Source: Porogramme epimiltina (lineage: Eukaryota; Basidiomycota; Agaricomycetes; Polyporales; Polyporaceae). Taken from it: 18,856 nucleotides of DNA. Made by a program: the position numbers and the translations under genes. The stretch covers positions 1 to 18,856 of the forward strand of contig FTLJ01000925.1 in assembly GCA_900155495.1 (NCBI GenBank), given 5' to 3'. Positions 9,178-18,529 of the stretch are shown here, piece by piece. Every line of letters begins with the position of its first letter. The stretch's first letter is position 1. The notes under the pieces are model-generated. The model worked only from the letters and a program-made list of their open reading frames with translations. It was not told where the DNA came from and did no database searches.

Positions 9178-9855
9178 AAGGATGCAAGATAGAAAAAAGT
9201 CTATTGTTATACCCTGGTTAGATAGAGATAGTGATGAATTAGCATGTGCAAAAGATTTGGAGTCAATAGCTATAGTAGTTCTTATTATATCAGTCAAACA
9301 CTTGTTGTTAACACATGTGACTATAGCTTACAACATACATGTTTTCGGAATTATGACATATTGAGCAGAGATATATGGGACATATGATATAAGTGCTAAA
9401 AGCCACAATTAAGGGCTTCAATTTGAGCTCACTTCCATGTCATTTGGTCAAGTATTGAGGTTATAACAAGTGAAACAAGTGTGTGTTATAAGAATGTGAT
9501 CATATTGCCCAGATTGGCAGGCAATCAGTCACCTGTCACATATAGTCACTAATTGTGATAGATTAGGCTATGGTGTGTGTGGTTTTGCATCCCCTGGGAA
9601 GATCAATATATCATATGAAAGGGGCTTTAAAGGGCTTTCTATTGAGGGTGTTTGCATAGCAATTGAGTCAGAACTAGTGTTATAACAATGTTAACAGTGT
9701 TGAAATACATACAGATTGAGAGATCGTGCTCAATTAGGGATGCACAGCCACCCACAAAGTGATGGGTAGGGAAGTGCTAAACAAGTGCTTCAAAACCCTC
9801 CCAGGATCATGTGATTTGGTCAAGAACTCACAAAGTTATGGCCCAAATAGTGTTT
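9178..9855. other. AT-rich repeat debris left of the hAT element
   Basis: No gene is recognisable. It holds two copies of the dispersed TTTGGTCA core (9434-9468 and 9805-9844), the second ending just before the transposon target site. The hAT element therefore landed inside older repetitive DNA. Confidence 0.6.
9434..9844 (+). repeat. Two left-side copies of a dispersed 36-bp core (TTTGGTCA type)
   Basis: Copies at 9434-9468 and 9805-9844 share CAT.T.ATTTGGTCAAG followed by an AA.GTTAT-like segment. Related copies are at 18713-18750 (+), 18211-18246 (-), 16352-16385 (-) and, weaker, about 17670-17700 (-). Confidence 0.6.
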
Positions 9856-9863
9856 CTTATTAC
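9856..9863. repeat. 8-bp target-site duplication, left copy
   Basis: CTTATTAC immediately precedes the left terminal inverted repeat and is identical to 16161-16168. Confidence 0.93.
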
Positions 9864-9880
9864 TAGGGCCCTGCAGGGGT
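9864..9880 (+). repeat. hAT left terminal inverted repeat
   Basis: TAGGGCCCTGCAGGGGT matches the reverse complement of 16144-16160 at 16 of 17 positions. Similarity stops after position 17. Confidence 0.93.
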
Positions 9881-9903
9881 CCACCCCCAGGTATCCCAGC
9901 CTC

Positions 9904-10015
9904 AACCCCAACCCTACCCTTCAAGGGTAGGTACCCTTCTACAAGGGTAAGGGTTTTGGAGGGTATGTGAGGGTAGGGTAAGGGTGAGGGGTGAGAGTGG
10001 GGGTAAGAGTAGTCC
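9904..10015. repeat. Left subterminal GGGTA/TACCC motif cluster
   Basis: Many AAGGGTA/TACCCTT words occur in both orientations. They include a perfect 8-bp-arm palindrome at 9914-9930 and the pair TACCCTT...AAGGGTA at 9932-9949. Clustered short subterminal motifs serve as transposase-binding sites in characterised hAT elements; that role is inferred here. Confidence 0.65.
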
Positions 10016-10279
10016 ACAGGATCGGCGAGCTGTGACGATGCCGTGGTAGGTGTCATTGTCTTCGGAGGGAACCTGGGACTAACAATCATACAAAACAGAG
10101 ACACCGAACACTTGCATTGATGTGTGAACCAGAGGTACAGCATCGTCTGGACACAACACAACTCCACAATGCTGACCACTGTACAGTGATGACGGTGTGT
10201 GACGGTGTCGCGCGCGCCTAAGGATACAAAGGAAACAAGGTGTAATGTGTTTACTTTTAAGGTTACGATAGGCGAGCTA

Positions 10280-10444
10280 TAGCGAGTGCGATACAATAAG
10301 CACTTCGTTTGGGAAAAAGAACGTGTATTGTGAGATGCGAACCAATAGCGAGAGCAATACAATAAGCTATACTACAAGTCAGCAAATGTTCGTAGGTAAT
10401 GAAAGTAATAAAATAGCTCACCACTTTGTTCGGGAAAAAGAATG
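10280..10444 (+). repeat. Short direct repeats inside the hAT element
   Basis: TAGCGAGTGCGATACAATAAGC (10280-10301) recurs with two changes at 10346-10367. The next block, CACTT..GTT.GGGAAAAAGAA (10301-10323), recurs at 10422-10444. The spacings of 66 and 121 bp differ, so this is a nested local duplication and not a simple tandem array. No gene is recognised here. Confidence 0.6.
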
Positions 10445-10705
10445 AAGTGTGAGCATGTGCACTTGCACACAGAAAAGGCAAAAGGTGTGAGAAAATATTT
10501 GTAAGCATAAGTTTTAATGTATGACGTATAGTAAAGAAAAATGCGAGTGGAAGAACAGAGAGCAGAACCAAATGTTGCATGTCAAGCGCCTAACTAGAAT
10601 GTCCGTATTGAGAATTGGCTATGCCCAAATCGGGCCACTCATCCTATGGTGGCATGAGCACTTTGCGCCCATGTGGACGGCTCCGCCGTCTGCTTCCCCC
10701 AACAT

Positions 10706-11207
10706 TTACTTTCCTCCTGCACTAGAGAACTATGGTGTCATATCAGGATCAAGTGAACCAAAAGCGAGAGTAATGACAAACCTTTGTGACCAACTTGGTA
10801 CCCTCGGAGATGGTGTGCTTGGCAAGCTCACCAGGGAGGATAAGACGGACAGCCATCTGGATCTCGCATGACGAGATCATTGACTTCTTGGAGTACGACG
10901 CGAGCTCTGGAGTACATGTGATTAGAAGAGCGCCATTGCAAATACAGGCGGTGACTTACTTGACACCTTAGTCATGATATGCTCGAAGATATCATTCACA
11001 AAAGAGTTGAGGATGGCCATCGCCTTGTTGGAGATACCAGTGTCAGGGTGCACCTGCTTGAGCACTGTGAAGCGGATGGATGTCAGTTTATGTTCACTTC
11101 TCACGAAATGTAGGGCACATGTTAGTCTTCTTATCACCCTCACCGCTAGCACCAGAGGACACCTTCGCGGTGTTCTTTGCGGCCTTTGTGCCACACACAG
11201 AGGTCAT
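10706..11207 (-). pseudogene. Histone H2B-like gene captured inside the hAT element (probably degenerate, ORF still open)
   Basis: The deduced protein contains [32 protein letters not shown] and [11 protein letters not shown], which is unmistakably the H2B histone fold and C-terminal helix. My model is complement(join(10706..10729, 10782..10906, 10960..11064, 11105..11207)). Its introns of 52, 53 and 40 nt have good ends (GTTTGT..ATAG, GTAAGT..CTCCAG, GTGAGA..CACAG), and a 118-codon frame has no stop. The lysine in VTKFSS, equivalent to the ubiquitinated H2B lysine, is kept. The N-terminal part is abnormal: after GEGDKK the conserved basic stretch ending in YSSYIYK is replaced by a short unrelated run, and the original start may have been 5' of the ATG used here. 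Substitutions such as the expected REIQT reading CEIQM fit C-to-T/G-to-A changes. Retained introns mean capture of genomic DNA, not of a cDNA. Normal nucleosomal function is doubtful. Confidence 0.85.
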
Positions 11208-12691
11208 CTTTATGGCTACCTTGGCCACACATGTTGAATGTGTCCTTCTAGTGCTATCTGTGCAGTGTGTTGGACGGCCGAGCGCACCTTGTGTGCACGA
11301 TTGTGGTCGAGCTTTCACAGTGTGGGGGTCACAAATTCATAGTGGGAAAGGGGGGTTTGAGTGGGTGATGGTGCTGTGGCAGGTGGAGGATGATGGTACT
11401 GCAGTAGAGAAGATTGTGAGTCAGTTACATGAACTTGAGGATTATAGAACGCACCTGAGGCGTCCACACCAGACACTCTCCCCGTTCTACAGCTCCGTCT
11501 GTGTCATTCCCTGGATATGAGCTGAGTTGTGTTCGTAGCAGGCGAAGGGTGCTTGCATAGTCTGTGGTACTGTGGTAGACGGCGTCGTGGTGCGGGACAT
11601 TTTCGTTAGAGGGTAGAGAAGGGTTTCATGGGGCACGGAGGATGTTTGTGGGGTGTGCTGCAGTACAATGGTAGGCAGTATTACTACAAGGGCATTCCTG
11701 TGACGGGCGGACACTGTTTGTGCAGGGAACATTTTGGTGGCGGGTAGGCGGTGTTGACAGGGGATGTGTAGGTGCCCGATGAGCTCCTCTAGCATCTTCT
11801 TGCCTCCCTGCATGTTGTTGCTTTTGGTTCCCTTATGGTAGAGGGGATTGTGGTTGGGTAAGAGGCGGTGCAGAAGGGCACGGGCAGAGGGCACGGGCAG
11901 AGGTACTCACTGTTTCTTATACCGTGGGGATGTTCTCATGGCAGATGAGAGCATTTTCGTGGCGAGTGAGGGTGCTGTGGTAGGTGCTACAGTAGGTGAG
12001 GTTGCAACAAGAGGGCTACTTGCTGTGGTTGAGAGGCATGGCCATTTGTAGTGGGCGATGGTGGTGCTGCAACAAACTGCAGCACAGTCTGAGACTACTT
12101 TGCCGGGGGTGGAGGATGCTTTATAGTGCGTGACAGTGTTGATGGAGGTTGCTGTGGCAGACTGTAGGACAGTCGGGGACTACTTCATCAGGGGTAGGGT
12201 ATGCTTTCGTTTTGCAACTGATGATGGTCTTGTGGAAGGTAAGATTGTCAGTGTGCAGGTAGTAGAAAAACTATGCAGTAAACATACCTAAACTCTTTAT
12301 ACCAAACCCCCTCTCTATTCCACGACTCCATCTACCTCGTTTCCTAAATGCTGCAGCACACTCCATCACAAGCTTGCAGACAATGTTGTGCATCCATCAT
12401 TAAAACACTTGATACGCTTGCTCACAGAGCATAAAGGACAGAGGGCACGAGCAAAGAGTCCTTGCCAGTTGAAGACGATGTGAGGGGTGAAGGTGATAGT
12501 AGATAAGAGACAAGAACATGGAAGCACCGCAGAAGGCCACAGCCATCAGGCTGGTGGTCGTGATGGGCACCAACCACAGCGATGAGTTTGTCAAGCCCCT
12601 CAGAGGGGTCAAGGGGGGTAGAAAATGTATCAAAGAGTATTGTATATGTAGGGAATATGACGGTGTGTAGATACATGAGAAATATGAGTGA
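11208..12691. other. hAT interior between the H2B-like gene and the transposase; no recognisable gene
   Basis: The + strand is GT-rich, with loosely repeated GGTGCTGTGG-type words (11360-12050). A diverged direct repeat of about 48 bp occurs at 12076-12123 and 12161-12208 (period 85). Open frames, such as the Thr/Pro-rich one at 11894-11487 on the minus strand, match no family that I know. The segment at 12420-12640 looks partly coding on the minus strand (peptide DKLIAVVGAHHDHQ) but I cannot identify it. Confidence 0.5.
12076..12208 (+). repeat. Diverged direct repeat, two units with 85-bp period
   Basis: Positions 12076-12123 and 12161-12208 share the pattern ACTG.AG.ACAGTC..G, then ACTACTT, then GGGGT.GGGTATGCTTT, with scattered mismatches. 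Confidence 0.55.
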
Positions 12692-15600
12692 TCACAAGCT
12701 CACGATATGGTCCCAACCGTCTTCCAACACCTCCTCAATGCTCACGCTGTCCTCTGCCTCCTTCGAGTCCTTGATTGCCTGTTCGACAATGTCATCATCA
12801 ACGAGGTCAAGTAAGCTCCATTTGCCGAGGCACAAGAGTGCCCGAATTGATTGTGCTGACAGCCCATTGTGTACGTGGGGTAAGATCAGCCTACTGCAGC
12901 TGAAAACGCACTCGATATTGACAGATGTGCCTAAGGCCGGTGAATCCGTGAGCAGGGAGACATCAATAAGAAGTGTGCAGCTCATCAGGGATGCTCAGAT
13001 AACTGAGAGCCATCTTCAAAAGCTATGGGTACTCACACCGGCAGGCCCATCACCACTCCAGAGAGTTTGTGACCCTGAACTCAACCGGCACTAAAAAATA
13101 CTGTTCTAGTTTATTGTCGGTATCCTTGCTTGGCTTCTTGAAGTACGGGCTGGCGTCCAATTGAGGGAGGGAACATTGAGAAAGCACAAACAGCAATGCA
13201 AAAGGACAAGAGACATACCATACTTCCACCACCAGAAGCAACCACATCGGGCTTACTTGGACTGGATGAATCTGAGTCCGAATCCAAGTTGATATTGAGA
13301 TTGACATACTTCTTGTTGTATTTGTTGTGTACCATGTCTTGCGTCATCTTGATCCAATCGCGCTCCCACTTCGCATCTTGGAAGTACTTCAGCTTGAGGC
13401 TGGGGTGAAGAACTACCAGAACATGAGTTAGCTGCGGCGGCTGTCATGCATGCACCGGGAGTAGCACTTAGCAGATTATAACATGACTTACCCATAGCAA
13501 TGCAGTATATTTTCATGTCGTCGGTCTTGTTGTAATAGCAATTAAGGGTCTTCTTGCCTAACGAGGCTGCTGCATGGACTGAGGGTGTGTAGGTGTCATT
13601 GAGTGCATGCTTTGAGAGCTCCTTGTCAATGATGTCCATGCCGGGGATGACCACATACAGATTAGGTGGATCTTGGCGGGAGAAGAATGATACACTGTTG
13701 TAAAAGATCTGAATATGGGGGAGTTAGCATGGTGTATGAGTGTGGACTTGCTCGAACCGTCATCGCCGCTCGTGGAAGAGACAGAAGCAAGAAGGAGGAG
13801 CACACTGTATAGTATGAGGGAGAACAAGGTGTCACGCAGGCGAGCACACACGGTTCGGATTGGGTGTCTGATGGCATGCATCTTCAAGACGTCACATAAG
13901 TCCTTTACGATCTTCCACTTGTCTTCGCTCAGCTCATACTTCCTTATGCTTAGCTTCTTGTCTCCTGTGATCTTGTCTATAGCTTTAGAGTACTCGATGG
14001 CAACATCCAACATCTGATACATCGAATTCCAGCATGTATGCACATCCCATGGCAAAACCCGATGAGCCAAGCCCAGGTGTTTAAGAATCTCATACCAGGC
14101 CAGGAGAACAATGGTCGTCCAGTTGATGATGGAGAATGCAAGAGTCCGAAGCTGGGGCAAGGGGGTCAAAGGATGCCAGGTACGCGACAACCAGAGATAC
14201 TCCTCACCTTGACTAGTACTAACTGGACAGGTGCAATGCTTTCCTCGAGGCGCTCCTGTTCATCAGCAGCCATCCCATCGCGCTCATCAACAAAGCCCTC
14301 ATTATTGTCCTCCTCATCGAGATCCTCATCCTCCCCTGCTGCCAGATCGAGGCTGCATTGATCCCAATCAATGTCAGAGAGGAGCTCTGCAAGAGCCCCC
14401 TGTGCATCGAGAAGTATGTCTTTTGCTTCCCCTTTCTTCGGCATATCGAAAGGGTGTAGGACTGACTTCGCACATATGTAGATTGATAGTGTGGTCAAAG
14501 CATCATCCACGGCTGCATGAGCCACTGAAGGCAGGAACAAGCTCGCCGACCTCATTGATCATGGCGTCGTTAGTCGCCGCGTTATTGCTGGTCATTACAA
14601 GAAGCTGTATAGTATCTAGTGAGTCTACATTATATTTTAACGCATTTTTACTTACCTTCTCAAGAATTCCGAACTTGTTCAACATGGCATGAAACACATC
14701 AGCCATCATCTTCCCGGTATGTGATTCTGCCGCTTTGATCACATCAAGAATGAAACTCAGCGGAATTCCTTCATGGTGAAGGTGCACAACAAACACAAGA
14801 AATGCCTTGTGATTTGGTGAGGTCCACGTATCGAAGGTGAAGCTTAGCTCACCTTCGAAGTCCTGGATAACTAGTGAGTTCGAATTTGTCTAAGTTATAG
14901 TATTATGTTGCATTGACTTGTAACATCCCTGCAACATGTGTGCGGCAATGCGCAAACACACATCGAACATCTCGTGATACTGTCGAGGGTGACAGGATCT
15001 TGTACTCCGGCTGGCCAGTTTTCATCAAGTATAAGAATGCACGGTCCATGACGATCTCATAAGAGTGTTTGTTTTTGGCCATCCACTGTACAATCCAAGC
15101 ACTATCAAGACCATAAGGCACACTTTTAAGGAAGAAGCTGTGGTACATACCACGATTCCATGGATGTGTGTTGACGGAGTGCGTAGCTAACCTTGCCTTT
15201 GCCATCGCGCTCAAAATGCTTCGTGATTGTGCCTGACTGACCAAACTCCTGAACCCGTGCACACACATTTGCTGCAGTACCCCAGGCTTCTGATGCTATC
15301 AAGATCTCGAGGCCCCAGCATGATTCGACGTGACATCGTAAGTTCTTGGTGGATGTAGTGTCCTTTGTGTCCATGTACCAAATGATCTTTGCTTTGCAAC
15401 CTGGCTTGGCGCACGGAAACAGGAAGTAGCGGTGCCCTTTGGCTTCCACAGCCTCGACCTCATCAAGTTTGTAGTACACGTAAACGACGGCAGTCCACCG
15501 CTTCCATTTACATGCTATAGATCACTGGTAAGTGTGCGTGCAACCATAACAGGACCATCTCACTGACCAAGCTCCTCTTCAACAGTCTCAACATCTTTAC

Positions 15601-15814
15601 TACTCGATTTGTCACTTCCGTTGTCATCACTGTGACCACCGAGGTCAATGACACTGGGAGAACAGCTTCAGATTGATGCGGCCATAGAACCCGCCTTAGA
15701 TGTAGCTGCTTTTGTTACTATCTTTATCTTTTTATGGAGCTTCTTGCCTGCAGTTTTGAGCTTGTCTGATGTGGCTAAAGCCTTCCATTTGAGCTTGTTT
15801 AGCCCACCAGCCAT
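12692..15814 (-). pseudogene. Degenerate hAT transposase (BED finger to dimerisation domain)
   Basis: Exon-like blocks in order on the minus strand are: basic N-terminus (15814 to about 15690); acidic stretch (about 15650-15568); BED-type finger with CAKPGC and CHVESC (15514-15151); 15101-14918; DFEGELSFTFDTWTSPNH with the first catalytic Asp (14862-14656); 14604-14208; the CWNSMYQMLD region (14151-13882); 13708-13492; 13412 to about 13219; about 13170-12986; and the C-terminal dimerisation domain SVNIECVFSCSR...LCLGKWSL (12930-12692). Several introns of 49-79 nt are still clean. Lesions are a TGA at 14503-14505 (expected Arg), a frameshift near 14471-14485, a TGA for Trp at 13050-13052 and a TAG at 13023-13025. 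Two donors read AT for GT (13881 and about 12985). The second catalytic motif reads SNNA instead of the usual DNA. The joint between the first two blocks is unresolved. The gene should give no active transposase. Confidence 0.88.
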
Positions 15815-16027
15815 CACAAGATAGACTTTAGAGTTGACAGATCTCCATCCAGCGCTGTGCATAGAATTGAAGGACTGTGCATCTGTGGAGATTATATAAT
15901 GACCAAGTATGGCAATGTCTGCACAGTTCTCCAGCCACCCGCATTTTAGCTGCTGCGGTAATAATTTCATAAGTTAACTACACATAAGGCCTCTTAAATG
16001 TATGAATTAACACCAATCAGACCGCTG

Positions 16028-16143
16028 ACCCTGGCTGTATACCCTTGGCACCAAGGGTATACCAAGGGTAACAGGGGTATACCAAGAGCTACCCCAACCC
16101 CTACCCTTCCCCTACCCCCGCATATACCCTGAGGGTTACCCTT
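16028..16143. repeat. Right subterminal GGGTA/TACCC cluster with perfect palindrome
   Basis: The palindrome TATACCCTTGG-CA-CCAAGGGTATA occupies 16038-16061 with perfect 11-bp arms. Further CAAGGGTA and TACCC words continue up to the terminal repeat. This mirrors the cluster at the left end. Confidence 0.7.
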
Positions 16144-16160
16144 ACCCCTGTAGGGCCCTA
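16144..16160 (-). repeat. hAT right terminal inverted repeat
   Basis: ACCCCTGTAGGGCCCTA is the inverted partner of 9864-9880. Confidence 0.93.
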
Positions 16161-16168
16161 CTTATTAC
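16161..16168. repeat. 8-bp target-site duplication, right copy
   Basis: CTTATTAC directly follows the right terminal repeat and is identical to 9856-9863. Confidence 0.93.
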
Positions 16169-18104
16169 TATACAAATAGAGTTTTAGATCTCAGATCAGT
16201 TGGGTGTGAAGATAAAATTCTTGTCGATGTCCCTCCATGTCGACACAGAGTGTACCTGAAAGTGGAGCTGGGATAATAAAACCTGGTCCTAATAAGGCAA
16301 TTATATAATAAACAGCTAATCAAGAGTGTTTTGGCTATGACACGGTCATTTCTTTACCAAATCAGGTGGTTCTGGGCACATTTTGAAGGGCTTGGCTAGC
16401 GCTATTTTTGGATCACATGATCTGGTGAGTTTGATTATATGATATAGTGTTGATTCCTTTCTGGAAGTAAGATTGGCCCAAAGCACTTTCGACTACTATG
16501 GTCACAGCGTTACACTCACGTGATAAGGGCGCTTCTGCCCCTTATCTGCGCAAAGTGATTAGTTGGATTTCTCATGTCAGCGACGTTGGTCAGGATGGAG
16601 TTGTGTTATATGGTGGAAGTAGCGAGTAGCAGCACAGATGAAGATATGGGCAAAGTTACATGTTGAGCAATGAGCAATAACACCACAGCCTGCATAGCTA
16701 TTGGCTCACACTACAGCTCGGACTCACAGATATGTAGGAGCTTGTAGTAGTACATGCACATGCAATGTGCTCTGATGGACACTGCCCGGCTCATGAGAGG
16801 CCCACTGTACCCCAAAGATAGTGCAAAATTCCCAGATGGCCCCACTGACACAAACCGGAGATTGTGAACCTGTTGCTACTCCTCTGACACATTACCGAGC
16901 TTCTAGAAATCAAAATGATTAAGGATGTGTACGACAGCGCCAAGTCCATGAAGGGGTACATCATGCAGCTCATCTACTGCTCCCGCTCTCTCTCAGGTCA
17001 CTCCACATTGCACTCTCTGTGGTAGACCACCTCAGCCACGCGCTCGTTGCGCACAACACCAAGCACACTCTAGCACTACCGCACCTGAGTGAGTACTGCT
17101 GCTATTCTGATTACCTTCTATGCATATACATCAACGCAAGTCTGCATATACAGTATTATATATGAGGGGGCACCTGCCTAAGGTTACTTGAAGTCGCTCA
17201 CCTTCAGCGCGTGTGAGAGATATTGAATTTATATTTCCAGAGTGCAATTTCTCATTATTTAGATGCCCAACTTCTCTGCCACTGTGGAGGTATCTCCTCG
17301 TGAACAAGGAAGAAATTAGAAAATCTGGTCCATCAGAATGTAGAGCCTGTATATGCCCACAGTCTGATGGCAGCGTTTTCTTCATTTCGTTCTCTGTCTG
17401 GAGGAGTTGTTTTTTTAAGTGTTTCTGCCTTGCCAAAAGGGTGCTGGTGTGACAGTTCCAGGTCAGGTGATGTGGTTTGATGTGCTATGGGCCAATCTTA
17501 CATTCCCCTTATAGATAATGCTATATAGGGTATGTTGTATACTGTTAGAGAGCTATTAGTCAGAAGAACCTAATAGGGATATCCATATGTTTGGGCGCTT
17601 AATTATGATATAAGCTCTGATGCAGATGCCTTATAAGATGCAGCAACCAATAACTAATGTTTGAGCTGTATCTCTGCACCAAATGTTATGATCTTAGGTG
17701 CATTTGGAAGGGTGCAGCAGGGGCTATGTCAGGAGGCTATATCACAGTGGCTGTGCTCATTCAATTAGGGCTGATTCCCTGTTCAGAAGTGGATCACCCT
17801 TGTTAGCAGGGCTTGTTATATAGCACCAGAGAGTCTTTAATGAGACTACAACAGTATTGTAATGGAGTTCTAACGAGGTTGGGGCGCTTATGTGAGCAAT
17901 AAGTGCCCATAACCAGGCCTTTTCGAAATCAAAGTTGTAGAGCTACTCAATAGGGTCCTAGAACTGCTTGTTATACTTTAACAGCTTGCTTACTTAAGAA
18001 GTTATAAGCACTATAAAATGGGCCTCTAAATCCAAGTTTTAGTGTTTTAAAAGAAAGTCAGCAATGCAACCCAATGATATCAGTATCCACAATAATGCTT
18101 ACTC
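16169..18104. other. AT-rich repeat debris right of the hAT element
   Basis: No intact gene is visible. A diverged direct repeat links 16352-16475 with 17678-17800 (shared ACCAAAT..., GCACATTT.GAAGGG and TGATTCC...GAAGT landmarks in the same order). A 20-25 bp inverted match links 16465-16486 and 17480-17503 (GTAAGATTGGCCCA). A coding-like fragment lies at 16765-17100. The open frames at 17131-17452 on both strands match nothing that I recognise. Confidence 0.5.
16765..17100 (+). pseudogene. Unidentified coding-like fragment in repeat debris
   Basis: This segment is richer in GC than its surroundings and reads like broken coding sequence. One frame gives TELLEIKMIKDVYDSAKSMK (about 16885-16960). 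A second frame gives VVDHLSHALVAHNTKHTLAL further on, so at least one frameshift separates them. An upstream frame (MDTARLMRGPLYPKDSAKFP, from about 16776) ends in a stop. A donor-like GTGAGTAC follows at 17090. I do not recognise the family; it could be a captured gene fragment like the H2B copy, or the remains of another element. Confidence 0.35.
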
Positions 18105-18415
18105 CTGGCCCTCCCCTTTTGCACTTTGTTTCATGTTAATAGCTGTGATAATTGACCATACATAAATATTCCTTACTATTGTTCTATACAAATTAAAGTT
18201 GTGTTTCAGTCATATCTCTACCAATTCTTAACCAAATCACCTGGTTGTTTTTGCATTACAGAGTGCATTGTAAGCTCTACTGTATGCTTTCCATTCTATG
18301 CAGTTTCACTCTGTCAATGAAGCACTGTATTGCACTTTTTGCCCACTTTTGTCATATTTTAAATAGAAAAATTCAGAATATAAATTTAATGTATAGTATA
18401 GCCTAACGCTAGTGT
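18105..18415 (+). repeat. Left arm of a second large inverted repeat
   Basis: This arm pairs with the reverse complement of about 18530-18856. Colinear matches include GCACT.TGTTTCATGT.AAT, TCATATCTCTACCAATTC..., AAGCTCTACTGTATGCT, CACTCTGTCA and TATAGCCTA. The arms are imperfect, with small indels. Confidence 0.8.
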
Positions 18416-18529
18416 GATAGGCTGATGTGATGAGGGGTGTGTGCACTTATGGCTAAAAGATCCTCATATACTAACACTTCTATCACAATTAAAAACAGAT
18501 TTCCTCATTAATTGTTTCTGCCAGACATG

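Larger units (their letters stand above)
9864..16160 (-). mobile_element. Complete hAT-superfamily DNA transposon, 6,297 bp, now defective
   Basis: The ends are TAGGGCCCTGCAGGGGT (9864-9880) and its inverted copy ACCCCTGTAGGGCCCTA (16144-16160), 17-bp terminal repeats with one mismatch. They are flanked by an identical 8-bp duplication, CTTATTAC, at 9856-9863 and 16161-16168. An 8-bp duplication and TAGGG-type ends are hallmarks of hAT elements. Inside, on the minus strand, lie a degenerate hAT transposase (15814-12692) and a histone H2B-like gene (11207-10706). Both subterminal regions are packed with GGGTA/TACCC words. Strand is given as that of the transposase. The exact duplication suggests that the insertion is not extremely old, although its coding parts are broken. 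Confidence 0.93.

Noticed and set aside
9900..10015. Telomere-like tract
   Set aside because: The words are GGGTA/AGGGTAAGGG in both orientations, not a TTAGGG array. Position right inside a terminal inverted repeat explains them better as transposon subterminal motifs.
9820..10362. 180-codon open frame on the minus strand
   Set aside because: It runs through the hAT terminal repeat and the GGGTA cluster, so its Pro/Ser/His-rich C-terminus comes from simple repeats. No family resemblance.
10521..11237. Plus-strand open frames over the H2B-like gene
   Set aside because: They are antisense shadows. The minus strand explains the sequence with H2B homology and matching introns.
11330..11400. 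Possible H2A partner of H2B on the plus strand (a SGKGG-like peptide at about 11341)
   Set aside because: Fungal H2A and H2B genes are often divergent pairs, so I looked. Beyond five residues nothing matches H2A, so the resemblance is by chance.
11487..11894. 135-codon Thr/Pro-rich open frame on the minus strand
   Set aside because: Composition reflects GT-rich quasi-repeats on the other strand. There is no domain and no splice context that I could support.
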